Shown: positions 10,491 through 23,660 of the stretch, piece by piece
Numbering within the stretch: position 1 is the first letter of the stretch
Layout of the letters: every line of letters starts with the position of its first letter
Source: Mycolicibacterium sp.
GTDB taxonomy: Bacteria > Actinomycetota > Actinomycetes > Mycobacteriales > Mycobacteriaceae
NCBI GenBank assembly: GCA_020637165.1
Contig: JACJWN010000010.1
Span: 152,259-216,258, forward strand
Direction of reading: 5' to 3'
DNA length: 64,000 bases
Notes under the pieces: model-generated
Seen by the model: only the letters and a program-made list of their open reading frames with translations
The model's database searches: none
What the model was told of the DNA's origin: nothing
Translations under genes and position numbers: made by a program

Positions 10491-10991
10491 ATGACGCCGT
10501 TGCGATTCGTCCGGGTCGATCCGAGCGACGAGTTGGCGCAGCCGCTGATCGCCGAGCTGGCTGTCGAGTACGCCACCCGCTACGACGGCTCCGAGGACCG
10601 GATCCTGGCCTGGTTGCGGGGATACCCGGCCGGCGAGTTCACCCCGCCCGACGGCGCCATGCTGATCGGCCTGCTGGACGGCCGGCCCGTCACCGGCGGC
10701 GCCTTCCGCCGTTTCGGCGTTGTCGACGGCATGAAAACCGCTGAGCTGAAAAGGATCTGGACCGATCGCAGATACCGCCGTCGGGGTTATGGCCGGACGC
10801 TGCTGGGTGAACTGGAGTCGCGGATCGCCGCCTGTGGCTACCGGCGGGTGTATCTGACCACGGGGGATCGCCAGCCCGAGGCCGAAGCCCTGTACGTCGC
10901 AACCGGCTACGTCAGGCTCGCCGAACCGCTGCCCGCCGAGGCCGAGGTCTACCCCGTCGCGTTCGAGAAGGTGCTGGCTGTTCCCAGTTAG
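10491..10991 (+). CDS. GNAT-family N-acetyltransferase
   Basis: A 166-residue acetyl-CoA-dependent acyltransferase. The GNAT core is visible: strand MKTAELKRIWTD, the acetyl-CoA pyrophosphate loop RRRGYGRTLLGELE (RxxGxG/A motif A) near residues 97-112, then YRRVYLTTGDRQPEAEALYVATGY. The acceptor is unknown. It lies 6 nt after metZ and is probably co-transcribed; a link to sulfur or amino-acid metabolism would be inference only. Confidence 0.9.
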   Translation: MTPLRFVRVDPSDELAQPLIAELAVEYATRYDGSEDRILAWLRGYPAGEFTPPDGAMLIGLLDGRPVTGGAFRRFGVVDGMKTAELKRIWTDRRYRRRGYGRTLLGELESRIAACGYRRVYLTTGDRQPEAEALYVATGYVRLAEPLPAEAEVYPVAFEKVLAVPS

Positions 10992-11001
10992 TACGGCCCG
11001 G

Positions 11002-11865
11002 TTAACCCGTCGGCTCGTCGTCGGTCAGCCCGGTTGCCGACTGGGCACGCTTCTCGTAACCGGCCCGGGCCGCGGTGTCGAGGTCCAGGAACACCCGCGC
11101 GGTCCCCATCCGCTGCGAGAGCCAGCGCCGCCCACGCGGCGGCAGGAACGCCGTCGCCGCCGCGACGAACCGCAGCGGATAAGGAACAGAGACCGCCGTC
11201 CTCGGCTTGTCCAGGGTCCGCACCACCGCCGCGGCAATCTCCTCGGGCTGCACCGGCGTGGTCAGCCCGCCGGTGGCGGTGCCGGAGATCAGCTCGGTGT
11301 TGGTGAAGGTGGGCATCACGCAACTGATCTGCACGCCCTGCGGAGCGAACTCGTCGGCCAGCGCGGTGGACAGCCCCACCACCGCGAACTTCGTTCCCGC
11401 GTAGAGGGCCTGGCCGGGGACGGCGAGCATGCCGGCCAGCGAGGCGATGTTGACGATATGTCCGCCGCGGCGCGCGACCATCTCCGGCAGCGCCAGCCGG
11501 CAGCCGTTGATCACCCCGTAGAGGTTCACCTCGACGGCCGACCGGATCGCCGCCTCGGTGTGCTCGAGGAACGGGCCCACCGGCATCACCCCGGCGTTGT
11601 TGATGAGGATGTCGATACGTCCGCCGCCGTCCGCGCGGGCCTTGTCCAGGAAAGCCGCGAACGACTCGGGGTCGGCGACGTCGAGAGGGTAGCCCGACAC
11701 CGGGCCGAGGGTGCCCAACCGGGCGACCGCGGACTCCCCGAGCGCGACGTCGCGGTCCCCGATCACCACCCGTGCGCCCCGGGCCAGCAGTGCCCGAGCG
11801 GTGGCGAAGCCGATACCGCGGGCCGCGCCGGTGATGGCGACGGTCTTGCCCCTGATGTTATCCAC
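11002..11865 (-). CDS. Short-chain dehydrogenase/reductase
   Basis: A 287-residue NAD(P)-dependent oxidoreductase. The Rossmann motif TGAARGIG is at about residue 12, NNAG near 87, the catalytic Ser within NIASLAG, and YAGTK supplies the catalytic Tyr and Lys. The C-terminal 50 residues carry a hydrophobic, Arg-rich extension seen in mycobacterial SDRs of this type. I place the start at the GTG at 11865, where GTGGATAA overlaps the upstream hydrolase stop by 8 nt; a GTG at 11874 is the alternative. The substrate is unknown. The gene forms an operon with the metallo-hydrolase. Confidence 0.9.
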   Translation of the reverse strand: MDNIRGKTVAITGAARGIGFATARALLARGARVVIGDRDVALGESAVARLGTLGPVSGYPLDVADPESFAAFLDKARADGGGRIDILINNAGVMPVGPFLEHTEAAIRSAVEVNLYGVINGCRLALPEMVARRGGHIVNIASLAGMLAVPGQALYAGTKFAVVGLSTALADEFAPQGVQISCVMPTFTNTELISGTATGGLTTPVQPEEIAAAVVRTLDKPRTAVSVPYPLRFVAAATAFLPPRGRRWLSQRMGTARVFLDLDTAARAGYEKRAQSATGLTDDEPTG

Positions 11866-12607
11866 GAGACGCACTGTAGGACCGGGCCTGTCGTACCGCC
11901 TCGGTGACCGGACCGGTCCACATCTCGCCGTGGCCGGGGAGCAGCACCTCCGCTTCGGAGGCGGCGAGCACGTCGAGGCTGCGCAGGCAGGCAGCGTCAT
12001 CGTGGTTGAACATCGAGGGAAGCAGCTGAGGTCCGGGGCGCCGGGCCAGGGGATGCCCGGTGATCAGTGCGTCGCCGACGACCAGCACCCCGTCCACCAG
12101 GTAGGAGCAGTGCCCGCCGGTGTGGCCGGGAGTGGGAACCGCCACCGGCCGGCCCGGCAGGTGCGCGGCGACGTCGTCGGTGAGCGGCATGGCGGTGGGG
12201 ATGCCGTCGCGGATCAGACCGCCTTTGAGAGCGACCTCGGCCGACCAGGCCAGCCACCGCGGCCGCCAGGCTTTGGTCACCAGGTCGGCCGGCGAAGCCT
12301 GTTGCAGGTACTCGCGTTTGGCGTGACCGACCTCCCCGGCGTGGCAGTACACCGGTGTGCCGTGCTCCCGGGCGAACCAGATCGCGGTGCCGAGGTGGTC
12401 GATGTGGGCGTGGGTCAACAGGATGGCGGTCACGTCGGCCGGTCCGAAACCGAGCCGGTACAGCGAGGCCAGCACCTCCGCGCGCTGACCGGGAAAGCCC
12501 GCGTCGATCAGCAGCACCCCGGTATCGTCGGTGACCAGTGTCCAGTTGACCAGCGGGGTCCGGGCCAGATGGATCCCGTCGGCGACGGCGCTGACGTCCA
12601 AGGTCAT
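11858..12607 (-). CDS. Metallo-beta-lactamase-fold hydrolase (Rv0406c-like)
   Basis: A 249-residue MBL-fold protein. The Zn-binding motif THAHIDHLG (HxHxDH) is near residue 65, with further ligands in PTPGHTGG, GDALITG and LLPGHG. There is no signal peptide, so it is a cytosolic hydrolase of the glyoxalase/lactonase type rather than a secreted beta-lactamase. Rv0406c occupies the same place just upstream of fgd1 in M. tuberculosis. Its substrate is unknown. It overlaps the SDR start by 8 nt. Confidence 0.88.
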   Translation of the reverse strand: MTLDVSAVADGIHLARTPLVNWTLVTDDTGVLLIDAGFPGQRAEVLASLYRLGFGPADVTAILLTHAHIDHLGTAIWFAREHGTPVYCHAGEVGHAKREYLQQASPADLVTKAWRPRWLAWSAEVALKGGLIRDGIPTAMPLTDDVAAHLPGRPVAVPTPGHTGGHCSYLVDGVLVVGDALITGHPLARRPGPQLLPSMFNHDDAACLRSLDVLAASEAEVLLPGHGEMWTGPVTEAVRQARSYSASRG

Positions 12608-12630
12608 AGCCGCAACCTTACGGAGCAGTC

Positions 12631-13044
12631 GTGAATCGTCGTTCCGCCGCCGCTGCCGCCGCGGTGGCCGGAGTCCTCCTGGTTGCCGGGTGTGCCTCGG
12701 GTTCCACCGGGAAGGCGCCCACCGCCGCGGAGTTGGAGGGGTCCTGGATTCAGAACGGGGCGGGCTTCGAGAGGGGCGTGCCGGTCACCTGGGAGAACCA
12801 GAAGGTCGTCATCGAGCGGGCCGACGGGCAGGGGTTCACCGGCTACAAGGAGTACACCCGCGAGGGCGAGCCGCCGCAGAAGGAGATCATCAACGGTGCG
12901 GTCGGCACTGACGGCCGCATCCTGATGGCCGACGAGGACGGGGTGTTCGACGGCCGCCTGGTGGACGGCAGGATCGTCGGCCAGTACGCGGAGACCGGCG
13001 ATGACGCCGGTGTGATCAATGTCGAACTGACGCGGGGACCGTAG
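12631..13044 (+). CDS. Putative lipoprotein
   Basis: A 137-residue exported protein. The N-terminal signal has two Arg, an Ala/Val-rich core and the lipobox VAGC, giving an acylated Cys at residue 21. The mature part looks like a small beta-rich domain with segments [16 protein letters not shown] and [32 protein letters not shown] recognise no named family. The GTG at 12631 is the only start that includes the full signal peptide. It lies between divergent Rv0406c-like and fgd1 genes and could share the fgd1 transcript. Confidence 0.82.
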   Translation: MNRRSAAAAAAVAGVLLVAGCASGSTGKAPTAAELEGSWIQNGAGFERGVPVTWENQKVVIERADGQGFTGYKEYTREGEPPQKEIINGAVGTDGRILMADEDGVFDGRLVDGRIVGQYAETGDDAGVINVELTRGP

Positions 13045-13084
13045 GCACGACGCCCGACGCGATCAGAGGAGGAGAAACGACAGC

Positions 13085-14095
13085 GTGGCAGAACTGAGAC
13101 TGGGATACAAGGCGTCGGCGGAGCAGTTCGGGCCGCGTGAGCTGGTCGAACTCGGAGTGCTGGCCGAGGCGCACGGCATGGACAGTGCGACGGTCAGCGA
13201 CCACTTCAACCCGTGGCGCCACAACGGCGGGCACTCGCCGTTCTCGCTGGCCTGGATGACCGCCGTCGGCGAGCGGACCGAGCGGATCACGCTGGGCACC
13301 TCGGTGCTGACCCCCACCTTCCGGTACAACCCGGCGGTGATCGCCCAGGCGTTCGCCACCATGGCCTGCCTCTACCCGGGCCGGGTGTTCCTCGGGGTGG
13401 GCACCGGCGAGGCGCTCAACGAGATCGCCACCGGATTCACCGGGCAGTGGCCGGAGTTCAAGGAGCGCTTCGCCCGGCTGCGCGAGTCGGTACGGCTCAT
13501 GCGGGAACTGTGGGGCGGGGAGCGGGTCGACTTCGACGGCGAGTTCTACCACCTCAAGGGCGCCTCCATCTACGACGTTCCCGACGGCGGGGTGCCGGTC
13601 TACATCGCCGCCGGCGGGCCCGCGGTGGCCAAGTACGCCGGCCGCGCCGGAGACGGTTTCATCTGCACCTCCGGCAAGGGCGCCGAGCTCTACACCGAGA
13701 AGCTGATGCCGGCCGTCGCCGAGGGTGCGGCGGCCGCCGGCCGCGACCTTGCGGCCATCGACAAGATGATCGAGATCAAGATCTCCTACGACACCGACTA
13801 CCAGACCGCGCTGGAGAACACCCGGTTCTGGGCCCCGCTGTCCCTGACGCCCGAGCAGAAGCACAGCGTGTCGGACCCGATCGAGATGGAGCGGCTGGCC
13901 GACGAACTTCCCATCGACCAGGTGGCCCGGCGCTGGATCGTCACCGACGACCCCGACGAGGCGGTGGCCCGGGTGGCCGACTACCTCGGGTACGGGCTCA
14001 ACCACCTCGTCTTCCACGCCCCGGGTTCCGATCAGCGCCGGTTCCTGGAGTTGTTCGAGCGTGACCTCGCTCCCAGGCTTCGCAAACTGGGATAG
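13085..14095 (+). CDS. fgd1: F420-dependent glucose-6-phosphate dehydrogenase Fgd1
   Basis: Oxidises glucose-6-phosphate to 6-phosphogluconolactone while reducing coenzyme F420; it is the main source of F420H2 in mycobacteria, which feeds F420-dependent reductases including the nitroimidazole activator Ddn. The 336-residue length and sequence match Rv0407 closely as remembered. Key residues are present: Asp and His in [11 protein letters not shown] (about 39-40), Glu in [12 protein letters not shown] (about 109), and the phosphate-binding Lys/Arg in the second half. The GTG at 13085 follows GAGGAGGAGAAA. It is followed after 29 nt by pta and ackA. Confidence 0.97.
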   Translation: MAELRLGYKASAEQFGPRELVELGVLAEAHGMDSATVSDHFNPWRHNGGHSPFSLAWMTAVGERTERITLGTSVLTPTFRYNPAVIAQAFATMACLYPGRVFLGVGTGEALNEIATGFTGQWPEFKERFARLRESVRLMRELWGGERVDFDGEFYHLKGASIYDVPDGGVPVYIAAGGPAVAKYAGRAGDGFICTSGKGAELYTEKLMPAVAEGAAAAGRDLAAIDKMIEIKISYDTDYQTALENTRFWAPLSLTPEQKHSVSDPIEMERLADELPIDQVARRWIVTDDPDEAVARVADYLGYGLNHLVFHAPGSDQRRFLELFERDLAPRLRKLG

Positions 14096-14124
14096 TCCTC
14101 GCCGGGACTGAGGGATGCTGTTTA

Positions 14125-16221
14125 GTGACATCAGGTCCACAGTCGAAAGGCCCCGCATTGATCGGCCCGACCTCGATCTACGTCGCCTCCCCAGAAGGCG
14201 AGACCGGTAAGTCCACCGTCGCGTTGGGCATCGTCAACCGGCTGGCGGCGGTGGTCCCCCGGGTCGGGGTGTTCCGGCCCATCACCCGCCGCGAGGAACG
14301 CGACTACATCCTCGAACTGCTGCTCTCGCAGAGCAACGCGGACCTGTCCTACGAGGAGTGCGTCGGCGTCACCTACCAGCGCCTGCACGAGGACACCGAG
14401 GGCGCGATCGCCGATATCGTCGACCGCTATCACGAGGTCGCCGCACGCTGCGATGCGATGGTCATCGTCGGATCCGACTACACCGACGTGGCCACCCCCA
14501 CCGAACTGAGCGTCAACGCCCGCATCGCGGTGAACCTCGGCGCCCCGGTGGTGTTGTCGGTGCGCGGATTCGATCGCACACCGGCCGAGATCGCCCAGGT
14601 CATCGAGCTGTGCATGGTCGAACTTGCCTTTCAGCACGCGCACACCGCCGCCGTGGTCGCCAACCGCTGCCGACCCGAAGACCTCGAGGCGGTTGCCGAG
14701 GCCTGCAAGGATCTCGGACCGCCGGTGTACGTCATTCCCGAGGAGCCGCTGCTGGTAGCGCCGACCGTGTCGGAACTGCTGGGCGCCGTAGACGGCACCC
14801 TGGTGCACGGCGACCCCTCGCTGCTCGGACGTGAAGTGATGGACGTGCTGGTGGCGGGGATGACGGCCGAACACGTTCTGGAACGGCTGCGCGAGGGCGC
14901 GGCGGTGATCACCCCCGGTGATCGTTCCGACGTGGTGCTCGCGGTGGCCAGCGCCCACGCCGCCGAGGGATTTCCGACCCTGTCCACCATCATCCTCAAC
15001 GGCGGTCTGTCATTGCACCGGGAGATCGCCCGGCTGGTCACCGGTGTCGGCCTGAGGCTGCCGATCATCGCCACCGACCTGGACTCGTTCTCGGCGGCCA
15101 TGGCGGTGGCCGATACCCGCGGCCGGGTCACGGCGACGTCGCAGACCAAGATCGACACGGCACTGCATCTGATGCGACATCGCGTCGACATCACCGACAT
15201 GCTGGAGCGCCTGGCCATACCGATCCCGACGGTCACCACCCCGCAGATGTTCGCCTACCAGCTGATGGAGCGCGCCCACTCCGACCGGAAGCGGATCGTG
15301 CTGCCCGAGGGTGACGACGACCGCATCCTGCTTGCGGCCGGCCGGCTGCTGCGACGTGGGATCGCCGACCTCACCATCCTGGGGGAGGAGGGCCAGGTGC
15401 GTTCGCGGGCCGCTGAACTCGGCGTCGACCTCAGCGCGGCGACGGTGATCGACCCGCGCACCAGCGACCTGTGCGAGCGCTTCGCCGAGCAGTACGCAGA
15501 GATCCGCAAGAAGAAGGGCGTGACCTTCGAACGGGCCCGCGAGACCATCCACGACGTGTCCTACTTCGGCACGATGCTGGTGCACAACGGCCTGGTGGAC
15601 GGCATGGTCTCCGGTGCCGCGCACACCACCGCGCACACCGTCCGCCCGGCCTTCGAGATCATCAAGACCCAGCCCGGGGTATCCACGGTCTCCAGCATCT
15701 TCCTGATGTGCCTGAGCGATCGGGTCCTGGCCTACGGCGACTGCGCGATCGTCCCGGATCCCACCGCCACCGAACTCGCCGATATCGCGATCAGCTCCGC
15801 GCGGACCGCCGCCCAGTTCGGGATCGACCCGAGGGTGGCCATGCTGTCCTACTCGACCGGGGAGTCCGGCAGCGGCGCCGGCGTCGACAAGGTAAGGGCC
15901 GCAACCGAACTCGTTCGCGAACGGGAACCCGGACTACTTGTCGAGGGGCCGATCCAGTACGACGCCGCCGTCGATCCGACGGTGGCCGCCGCGAAGATGC
16001 CGAACTCGCCGGTCGCGGGCCGGGCCACGGTGCTGATCTTCCCTGACCTCAACACCGGCAACAACACCTACAAGGCCGTGCAGCGAAGTGCCGGGGCGAT
16101 CGCGATCGGACCGGTGCTGCAGGGACTCAACAAGCCGGTCAACGACCTGTCCCGCGGCGCCCTGGTCGAGGACATCGTCTACACCGTCGCCATCACCGCG
16201 ATCCAGGCTCAGGGGGAGTGA
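14125..16221 (+). CDS. pta: Phosphate acetyltransferase Pta
   Basis: Interconverts acetyl-CoA and acetyl phosphate. It is 698 residues, the long class II form. An N-terminal P-loop-like domain ([14 protein letters not shown], about residues 20-33) is followed by a DRTGG-type regulatory domain and the catalytic PTA_PTB domain from about residue 385. The catalytic domain shows [26 protein letters not shown] and the C-terminal [13 protein letters not shown] use the GTG at 14125; the first codons are poorly constrained. Its TGA lies inside GTGATG, where ackA starts, so the two are coupled. Confidence 0.97.
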   Translation: MTSGPQSKGPALIGPTSIYVASPEGETGKSTVALGIVNRLAAVVPRVGVFRPITRREERDYILELLLSQSNADLSYEECVGVTYQRLHEDTEGAIADIVDRYHEVAARCDAMVIVGSDYTDVATPTELSVNARIAVNLGAPVVLSVRGFDRTPAEIAQVIELCMVELAFQHAHTAAVVANRCRPEDLEAVAEACKDLGPPVYVIPEEPLLVAPTVSELLGAVDGTLVHGDPSLLGREVMDVLVAGMTAEHVLERLREGAAVITPGDRSDVVLAVASAHAAEGFPTLSTIILNGGLSLHREIARLVTGVGLRLPIIATDLDSFSAAMAVADTRGRVTATSQTKIDTALHLMRHRVDITDMLERLAIPIPTVTTPQMFAYQLMERAHSDRKRIVLPEGDDDRILLAAGRLLRRGIADLTILGEEGQVRSRAAELGVDLSAATVIDPRTSDLCERFAEQYAEIRKKKGVTFERARETIHDVSYFGTMLVHNGLVDGMVSGAAHTTAHTVRPAFEIIKTQPGVSTVSSIFLMCLSDRVLAYGDCAIVPDPTATELADIAISSARTAAQFGIDPRVAMLSYSTGESGSGAGVDKVRAATELVREREPGLLVEGPIQYDAAVDPTVAAAKMPNSPVAGRATVLIFPDLNTGNNTYKAVQRSAGAIAIGPVLQGLNKPVNDLSRGALVEDIVYTVAITAIQAQGE

Positions 16222-17360
16222 TGTCCGAAACCGTACTGGTTCTCAACTCCGGATCCTCCTCACTGAAGTACCAGCTCGTCGAACCGCGCACCGGCACGTC
16301 GCTGGTCGACGGCATCGTCGAGCGGATCGGCGAGGACGGCGGTGTCTCCGATCACGAGGCCGCCCTGCGGGCCGCGTTCGAGATCATCGCGCCGGGCGGC
16401 CAGGACCTGTCGGCCCTCGGCCTGGTGGCGGTCGGCCACCGGGTGGTGCACGGCGGACCCAAGCTGTACCGGCCGACGATCGTCGACGACCGGCTGGTCG
16501 GGGAGTTGCGCGAGCTCGCCCCGCTGGCCCCACTGCACAACCCGCCGGCCGTGCTCGGTATCGAGGTGGCCCGCAAGGTGCTGCCGGACCTGCCGCATGT
16601 CGCGGTGTTCGACACGGCCTTCTTCCACGATCTGCCCGCCGCCGCGTCGACCTACGCCATCGACCGCGAGATCGCGGCCCGCTGGCACATCCGCCGGTAC
16701 GGCTTCCACGGCACCTCGCATGACTTCGTCAGCCGTCAGGCGGCCGAGTTCCTCGGCGCCCCCCGGGAATCGCTGAACCAGATCGTGCTGCACCTGGGCA
16801 ACGGGGCCTCCGCCTCAGCGATCGCCGCGGGCCGCCCGGTCGACACCACCATGGGTCTGACCCCGATGGAGGGCCTGGTGATGGGAACCCGGTCCGGCGA
16901 TGTCGACCCCGGGATCATCAGCTACCTGTGGCGGACCGCGGACATGGGCGTCGACGAGATCGAGTCGATGCTCAACCGGCGCTCCGGGATGCTCGGCCTG
17001 ACCGGGGAGATCGACTTCCGGGTGGTGCACCAGCGCATCGCCGCCGGTGACGAGGACGCCCGGCTGGGATACGAGGTGTATGTCCACCGGCTGCGCAAGT
17101 ACATCGGGGCTTACCTGGTGCTGCTGGGCCGCACCGACGTCATCTCCTTCACCGCGGGGGTGGGGGAGAACGACGCGAAGGTCCGCCGGGACGCGCTGGC
17201 CGGTTTGTCGGGGCTGGGCATCGACCTTGACGAGCAGCGCAATGACGGCGCCGAGCGCGGGGCCCGCCGGATCTCCACCGACGCCTCGGCCACCACGGTG
17301 CTGGTCGTCCCGACCGACGAGGAATTGGCGATCGCCCGCGCCTGCATGACGGTGCTCTAG
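16221..17360 (+). CDS. ackA: Acetate kinase AckA
   Basis: Transfers the phosphate of acetyl phosphate to ADP, giving acetate and ATP, or the reverse during acetate use. The 379 residues show the ASKHA fold: [11 protein letters not shown] at the N-terminus, [15 protein letters not shown] with the catalytic Asp, [15 protein letters not shown], and SFTAGVGEN near the end. The start is the ATG at 16221, 3 nt after AGGGGGA; a GTG at 16218 is also possible. The gene ends before a long hairpin shared with the convergent pknG. Confidence 0.97.
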   Translation: MSETVLVLNSGSSSLKYQLVEPRTGTSLVDGIVERIGEDGGVSDHEAALRAAFEIIAPGGQDLSALGLVAVGHRVVHGGPKLYRPTIVDDRLVGELRELAPLAPLHNPPAVLGIEVARKVLPDLPHVAVFDTAFFHDLPAAASTYAIDREIAARWHIRRYGFHGTSHDFVSRQAAEFLGAPRESLNQIVLHLGNGASASAIAAGRPVDTTMGLTPMEGLVMGTRSGDVDPGIISYLWRTADMGVDEIESMLNRRSGMLGLTGEIDFRVVHQRIAAGDEDARLGYEVYVHRLRKYIGAYLVLLGRTDVISFTAGVGENDAKVRRDALAGLSGLGIDLDEQRNDGAERGARRISTDASATTVLVVPTDEELAIARACMTVL

Positions 17361-17387
17361 CCCGCTGCGCGGCGACTAAACCCCTGC

Positions 17388-17448
17388 GCGAGCAGACGCA
17401 AAAGACCCCGTGACACGCCGTGTCGCGGGGTCTGTTGCGTCTGCTCGC
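17388..17448. terminator. Long 29-bp-arm hairpin between ackA and pknG
   Basis: The left arm at 17388-17416 and right arm at 17420-17448 are reverse complements over 29 nt, with one mismatch (A/G) and one G-T wobble, enclosing a 3-nt loop. There is no U-tract. The position between two convergent genes suggests a bidirectional terminator. The arms are about twice as long as an ordinary terminator stem, and they begin with GCGAGCAGACGCAA, a string that may occur elsewhere in mycobacterial genomes. Confidence 0.75.
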
Positions 17449-17506
17449 GGGAGAGGGTGTACCCGGCGGGGGGCGGGTGGGCCCGCGGGAGAAGGGGGAG
17501 GGGTGT

Positions 17507-20750
<3,244 letters not shown>

Positions 20751-20751
<1 letters not shown>

Positions 20752-22070
20752 CACCGGTACTCGCTCATTCGCGGCCACAGCCCCAGCGCGACGGCGACCG
20801 CGGCCCCGACCGACAGTGCCGCCCCGCCCACGGTCGTCCCGGACAACACCCGCCGGGCCTGGAGGATGTCGTGGCGAAGTTGCTTGCGGCTTTCCTGGAT
20901 TCCCTGGCTGAGTGCGTCATTGAGCTTGTCGAAGGCGGGGGTGGAGTCGTCCTCGCCGGTGCCGAGGGCGACCTGGGTGGCCGCCTGGTAGTTGCCGACG
21001 TTGATGTAGTCGTTGATCCGCTCATCGGCCTGTCGCCACTTCACCAGAAGTTCGTCGGCCTGGGCCAGTCCGCTCTTGTCCACGGTGTCCTTGCGGGCCA
21101 GGTATTCGGCCAACTGCTGACGCATATCGTCGACGCGCTGGAAGTACGAGCGTTTTCGCAGTTCCTCGTCGCTGCGGCGAACCAGAGACAGCGTCTCGTC
21201 GGCCCGGGCCTGCTGGGCGGTGATGGCCAGGTTGGTCACCGTGCGCAACGAGTCGGCCGCGGTGTTCTTCGCCGCCCGGCTGCCCACGGTGGACAGGGTC
21301 AGCGCGGTGCCGACCCAGACGATCATCACCGAGATCGCCAGGCCGCCGGCCACCAGTCCGATGTTCACCCGCCGCTTGGTCCGTTGCGCCAGCCAGCGGT
21401 GCGCGAACGCGCCGAAGGCCAGGGTCGCGGTCACCACGATGATCACCGGCGCGGGGATCTTGGTCGACTCCGTGGTCTCGGCGTCCACCCGGGCCGAGGT
21501 CGCCTCGTACAGGCGCTGCGCGTCGGGCAGGATCTTGTCCTGCATCAGGGCCGATGCCTCTGACAGGTAGGACGAGCCGACCGGATTGCCCACCCGGTTG
21601 TTGGTCCGCGCCGTCTCGATCAGACCCGTGTAGACCGCGAGCTGGGCGTTGAGCCGGCCCAGCAGATCCACCAACGGCGGATCGGTCAGGCCACTGGAGG
21701 CCCGGGTGATCGAGACCGAAGCGTCGGTGATCGCCTGTTCGTAGCGCTGCCGGACCGCCCGGGGCTCGGTTCGGGCGATGAACGCGGTGGCAGCGGCGGC
21801 ATCGGCGATCGACAGCGTCGTGTAGAGCCGGCCTGCCGAGAACGCCAGCGGTTCGGTGTTGTCGAGCACCTCGGTGAGCTGGTTCTGGCGTTCGGTGATC
21901 GTCGTGGAGATCGCAAACGCGCTGAGGATGCCCAGCGTCGCCAGGATCAGGCCGATCACCCCGATCCGGCCGGGGGTGGTGTTGGCAAACCACCAGCGCG
22001 GGTGGGCGGGCTCGGTCGGCGTCCGTTGCGCCGACGGCTCGGTGGAGGGATGCGCCAACTCGACGGTCAC
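20751..22070 (-). CDS. glnX: Transmembrane signalling protein GlnX (Rv0412c)
   Basis: A 439-residue membrane protein thought to pass the GlnH ligand signal to cytosolic PknG. TM1 spans about residues 34-55. A helical extracytoplasmic domain follows, then two adjacent TM segments (about 205-225 and 234-257), a second helical extracytoplasmic region and a final TM near 408-428. The helical ectodomains resemble those of chemoreceptor-type sensors. The start is the GTG at 22070. It is the first gene of the operon, and its leader holds four direct repeats. M. tuberculosis Rv0412c has the same length in memory. Confidence 0.93.
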
Positions 22071-22104
22071 TGTGCGTGAACCTCGCTCCCCTCGGTCGGC
22101 GTTC

Positions 22105-22170
22105 GTCGCTGTCTTGAAACGTCGCTGTCCTGAATGTGTCGCTGTCCTGAATACGGTGCTGTGCTGAAAA
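22105..22170 (-). repeat. Four imperfect 16-17 bp direct repeats in glnX leader
   Basis: Read on the plus strand, units beginning GTCGCTGTCTTGAA, GTCGCTGTCCTGAA, GTCGCTGTCCTGAA and GGTGCTGTGCTGAA start at 22105, 22121, 22138 and 22156. A possible -10 box for the operon (TAGGAT on the minus strand, 22175-22170) lies just upstream, which would place all four copies in the 5' UTR of the glnX-glnH-pknG mRNA. The 16-17 bp period is roughly 1.5 helical turns. They could be protein-binding sites or an RNA element. Confidence 0.6.
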
Positions 22171-22245
22171 TCCTATGAGTAAAGTCTAAGAGCGTCCGGC
22201 GCGGATTGCTCCGCATCTCGAGCCCGCTTCTCATCGTGGCGCACC

Positions 22246-22251
22246 TATTGT
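22246..22251 (+). promoter_or_regulatory. Putative -10 box for leaderless mutT3
   Basis: TATTGT lies 7 nt before the GTG at 22259. It overlaps the earlier GTG at 22250, which argues for the later start. Confidence 0.5.
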
Positions 22252-22258
22252 GGAAAAC

Positions 22259-22840
22259 GTGCGAGGCGACGGCGACGGATGGGTGGTCTCCGAGGCCGGC
22301 ACGCACCATTGGGGGCGGTTCGGCGCGGCGGGTTTGCTGGTTAGGGCACCGCGCGAGGACGGCCGGCCGGCGGTGCTGCTGCAACACCGCGCGGCGTGGA
22401 GCCATCAGGGCGGGACCTGGGGGCTGCCCGGCGGTGCCCTGGACAGCCACGAGGAGCCCGAAGAGGCTGCGCTACGGGAGGCCGAGGAGGAGGCCGGCCT
22501 GCCGCGCGAGCATCTCCGCGTTCGCGCGCAGATCCACACCGCCGAAGTTCGCGGGCCGCACGGTGCCCACTGGCGCTACACCACCGTGATCGCCGACGCC
22601 CCGGCACTGCTCGAGACGGTGCCCAACCGGGAGAGCTACGAGCTGCGCTGGGTGGCCGAGGACGAGGTCGCCGGGCTGTTGCTGCATCCCGGTTTCGCCG
22701 CCAGCTGGCACCGGTTGCGGATCAGCGCGGCCGTTCCGCCGCACACCTGCGCCTTGGACCTGCCACACACCCTGGAGATCGCCGGGGCGGGGTTCGCCTG
22801 GTGCGCCGCCGGGGTCAGCGCTCCGCCAGCGCATCCCTGA
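22259..22840 (+). CDS. mutT3: Nudix hydrolase MutT3
   Basis: A Nudix pyrophosphohydrolase of 193 residues, in the 8-oxo-dGTP/oxidised-nucleotide clean-up group by similarity to Rv0413. The Nudix box runs from GGALDSHEEPEEAALRE to AEEEAGL (GX5EX7REUXEEXGU) at about residues 61-84, and WGLPGGA precedes it. The protein starts VRGDGDGWVVS; M. tuberculosis MutT3 has the same string after a short extra N-terminus. I start at the GTG at 22259 because of the -10 box; 22250 is an alternative. It is divergent from glnX, as in M. tuberculosis, but the thiE-thiG genes that follow there are missing. Confidence 0.92.
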   Translation: MRGDGDGWVVSEAGTHHWGRFGAAGLLVRAPREDGRPAVLLQHRAAWSHQGGTWGLPGGALDSHEEPEEAALREAEEEAGLPREHLRVRAQIHTAEVRGPHGAHWRYTTVIADAPALLETVPNRESYELRWVAEDEVAGLLLHPGFAASWHRLRISAAVPPHTCALDLPHTLEIAGAGFAWCAAGVSAPPAHP

Positions 22841-22865
22841 GCCGCCGGGGACGCCGCAGGAAACA

Positions 22866-23660
22866 ATGCCGCAGGAAACGTTGCCGCGAATCGGGCGTTA
22901 TGTGGCCCTCGGCAGTTCGATGGCGGCCGGTCCGGGTATCCGGCCGAGGGCGGCGGGTTCGCCGTGGCGCGCGCTGCGCTCGGCCGGCAACTACCCGCAC
23001 GTCATCGCACGGCGCACCGGTGCCGGCCTCGTCGACGTCACCTACTCCGGGGCGACCACGAGCCACCTGCTCACCGACTCCCAGAACGGCGCCCCGCCGC
23101 AGATCCAGGCCCTCGACGGCACCGAGGACCTGGTGACCGTCACCATCGGCGGCAACGACGTCGGCTATGTGCCGTTGCTGGCCGCCGCCACACTGCCGCC
23201 GGCGGTGCGGGCGCTGCCGGTGATCGGCCCGCGACTGCGCGCACTGCTGGACCCGGGTGCCCGGGAGAATGCCCTCGAACGGGCCGCCGGATCGCTGCGC
23301 GAGGTCGGCGCGGCGGTGCGCCGCAGAAGTCCCCGCGCACGAGTGATGTTCGTGGACTACCTGACGCTGCTGCCGCCGCCGGATGTCGCAGATCAGCCCC
23401 TGCCCGCCGACATCGCGGCGCTGGCCCGGCGAGTCGGCTGCCGGCTGGCCGCTCTCACCGAGGCGGCGGCCCGCGAAACCGGGTGCGAGATCGTCGCGGC
23501 CTCCCGGGCCAGCCGCGACCACCACCCCTGGTCGCCGGATCCGTGGACGACGGGTCCGGGGTTGTTCCTGCCCTGGCGGCCCGCACCGTTCCACCCCACC
23601 CCCGCCGGGATGACGGCGGTCGCCGCCCTCGTGCTGGCCCGACTAACCTGGGCGCGGTGA
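22866..23660 (+). CDS. SGNH/GDSL-type hydrolase
   Basis: A 264-residue esterase/lipase of the SGNH superfamily. The four blocks are visible: GSSMAAGPG (Ser of block I, about residue 17), YSGATTSHLL with Gly (II), IGGND (III, about 95-99), and the C-terminal catalytic His in PAPFHPTPAGM near residue 246. No signal peptide is apparent, so it is probably cytosolic. The ATG at 22866 is used. Its TGA overlaps the lpqL GTG (GTGA), so the two are translated together, although LpqL is exported. Confidence 0.9.
   Translation: MPQETLPRIGRYVALGSSMAAGPGIRPRAAGSPWRALRSAGNYPHVIARRTGAGLVDVTYSGATTSHLLTDSQNGAPPQIQALDGTEDLVTVTIGGNDVGYVPLLAAATLPPAVRALPVIGPRLRALLDPGARENALERAAGSLREVGAAVRRRSPRARVMFVDYLTLLPPPDVADQPLPADIAALARRVGCRLAALTEAAARETGCEIVAASRASRDHHPWSPDPWTTGPGLFLPWRPAPFHPTPAGMTAVAALVLARLTWAR

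Noticed and set aside
22105-22170. The glnX leader repeats as a CRISPR array
   Set aside because: Units of 16-17 bp have no unique spacers and no cas genes are nearby.
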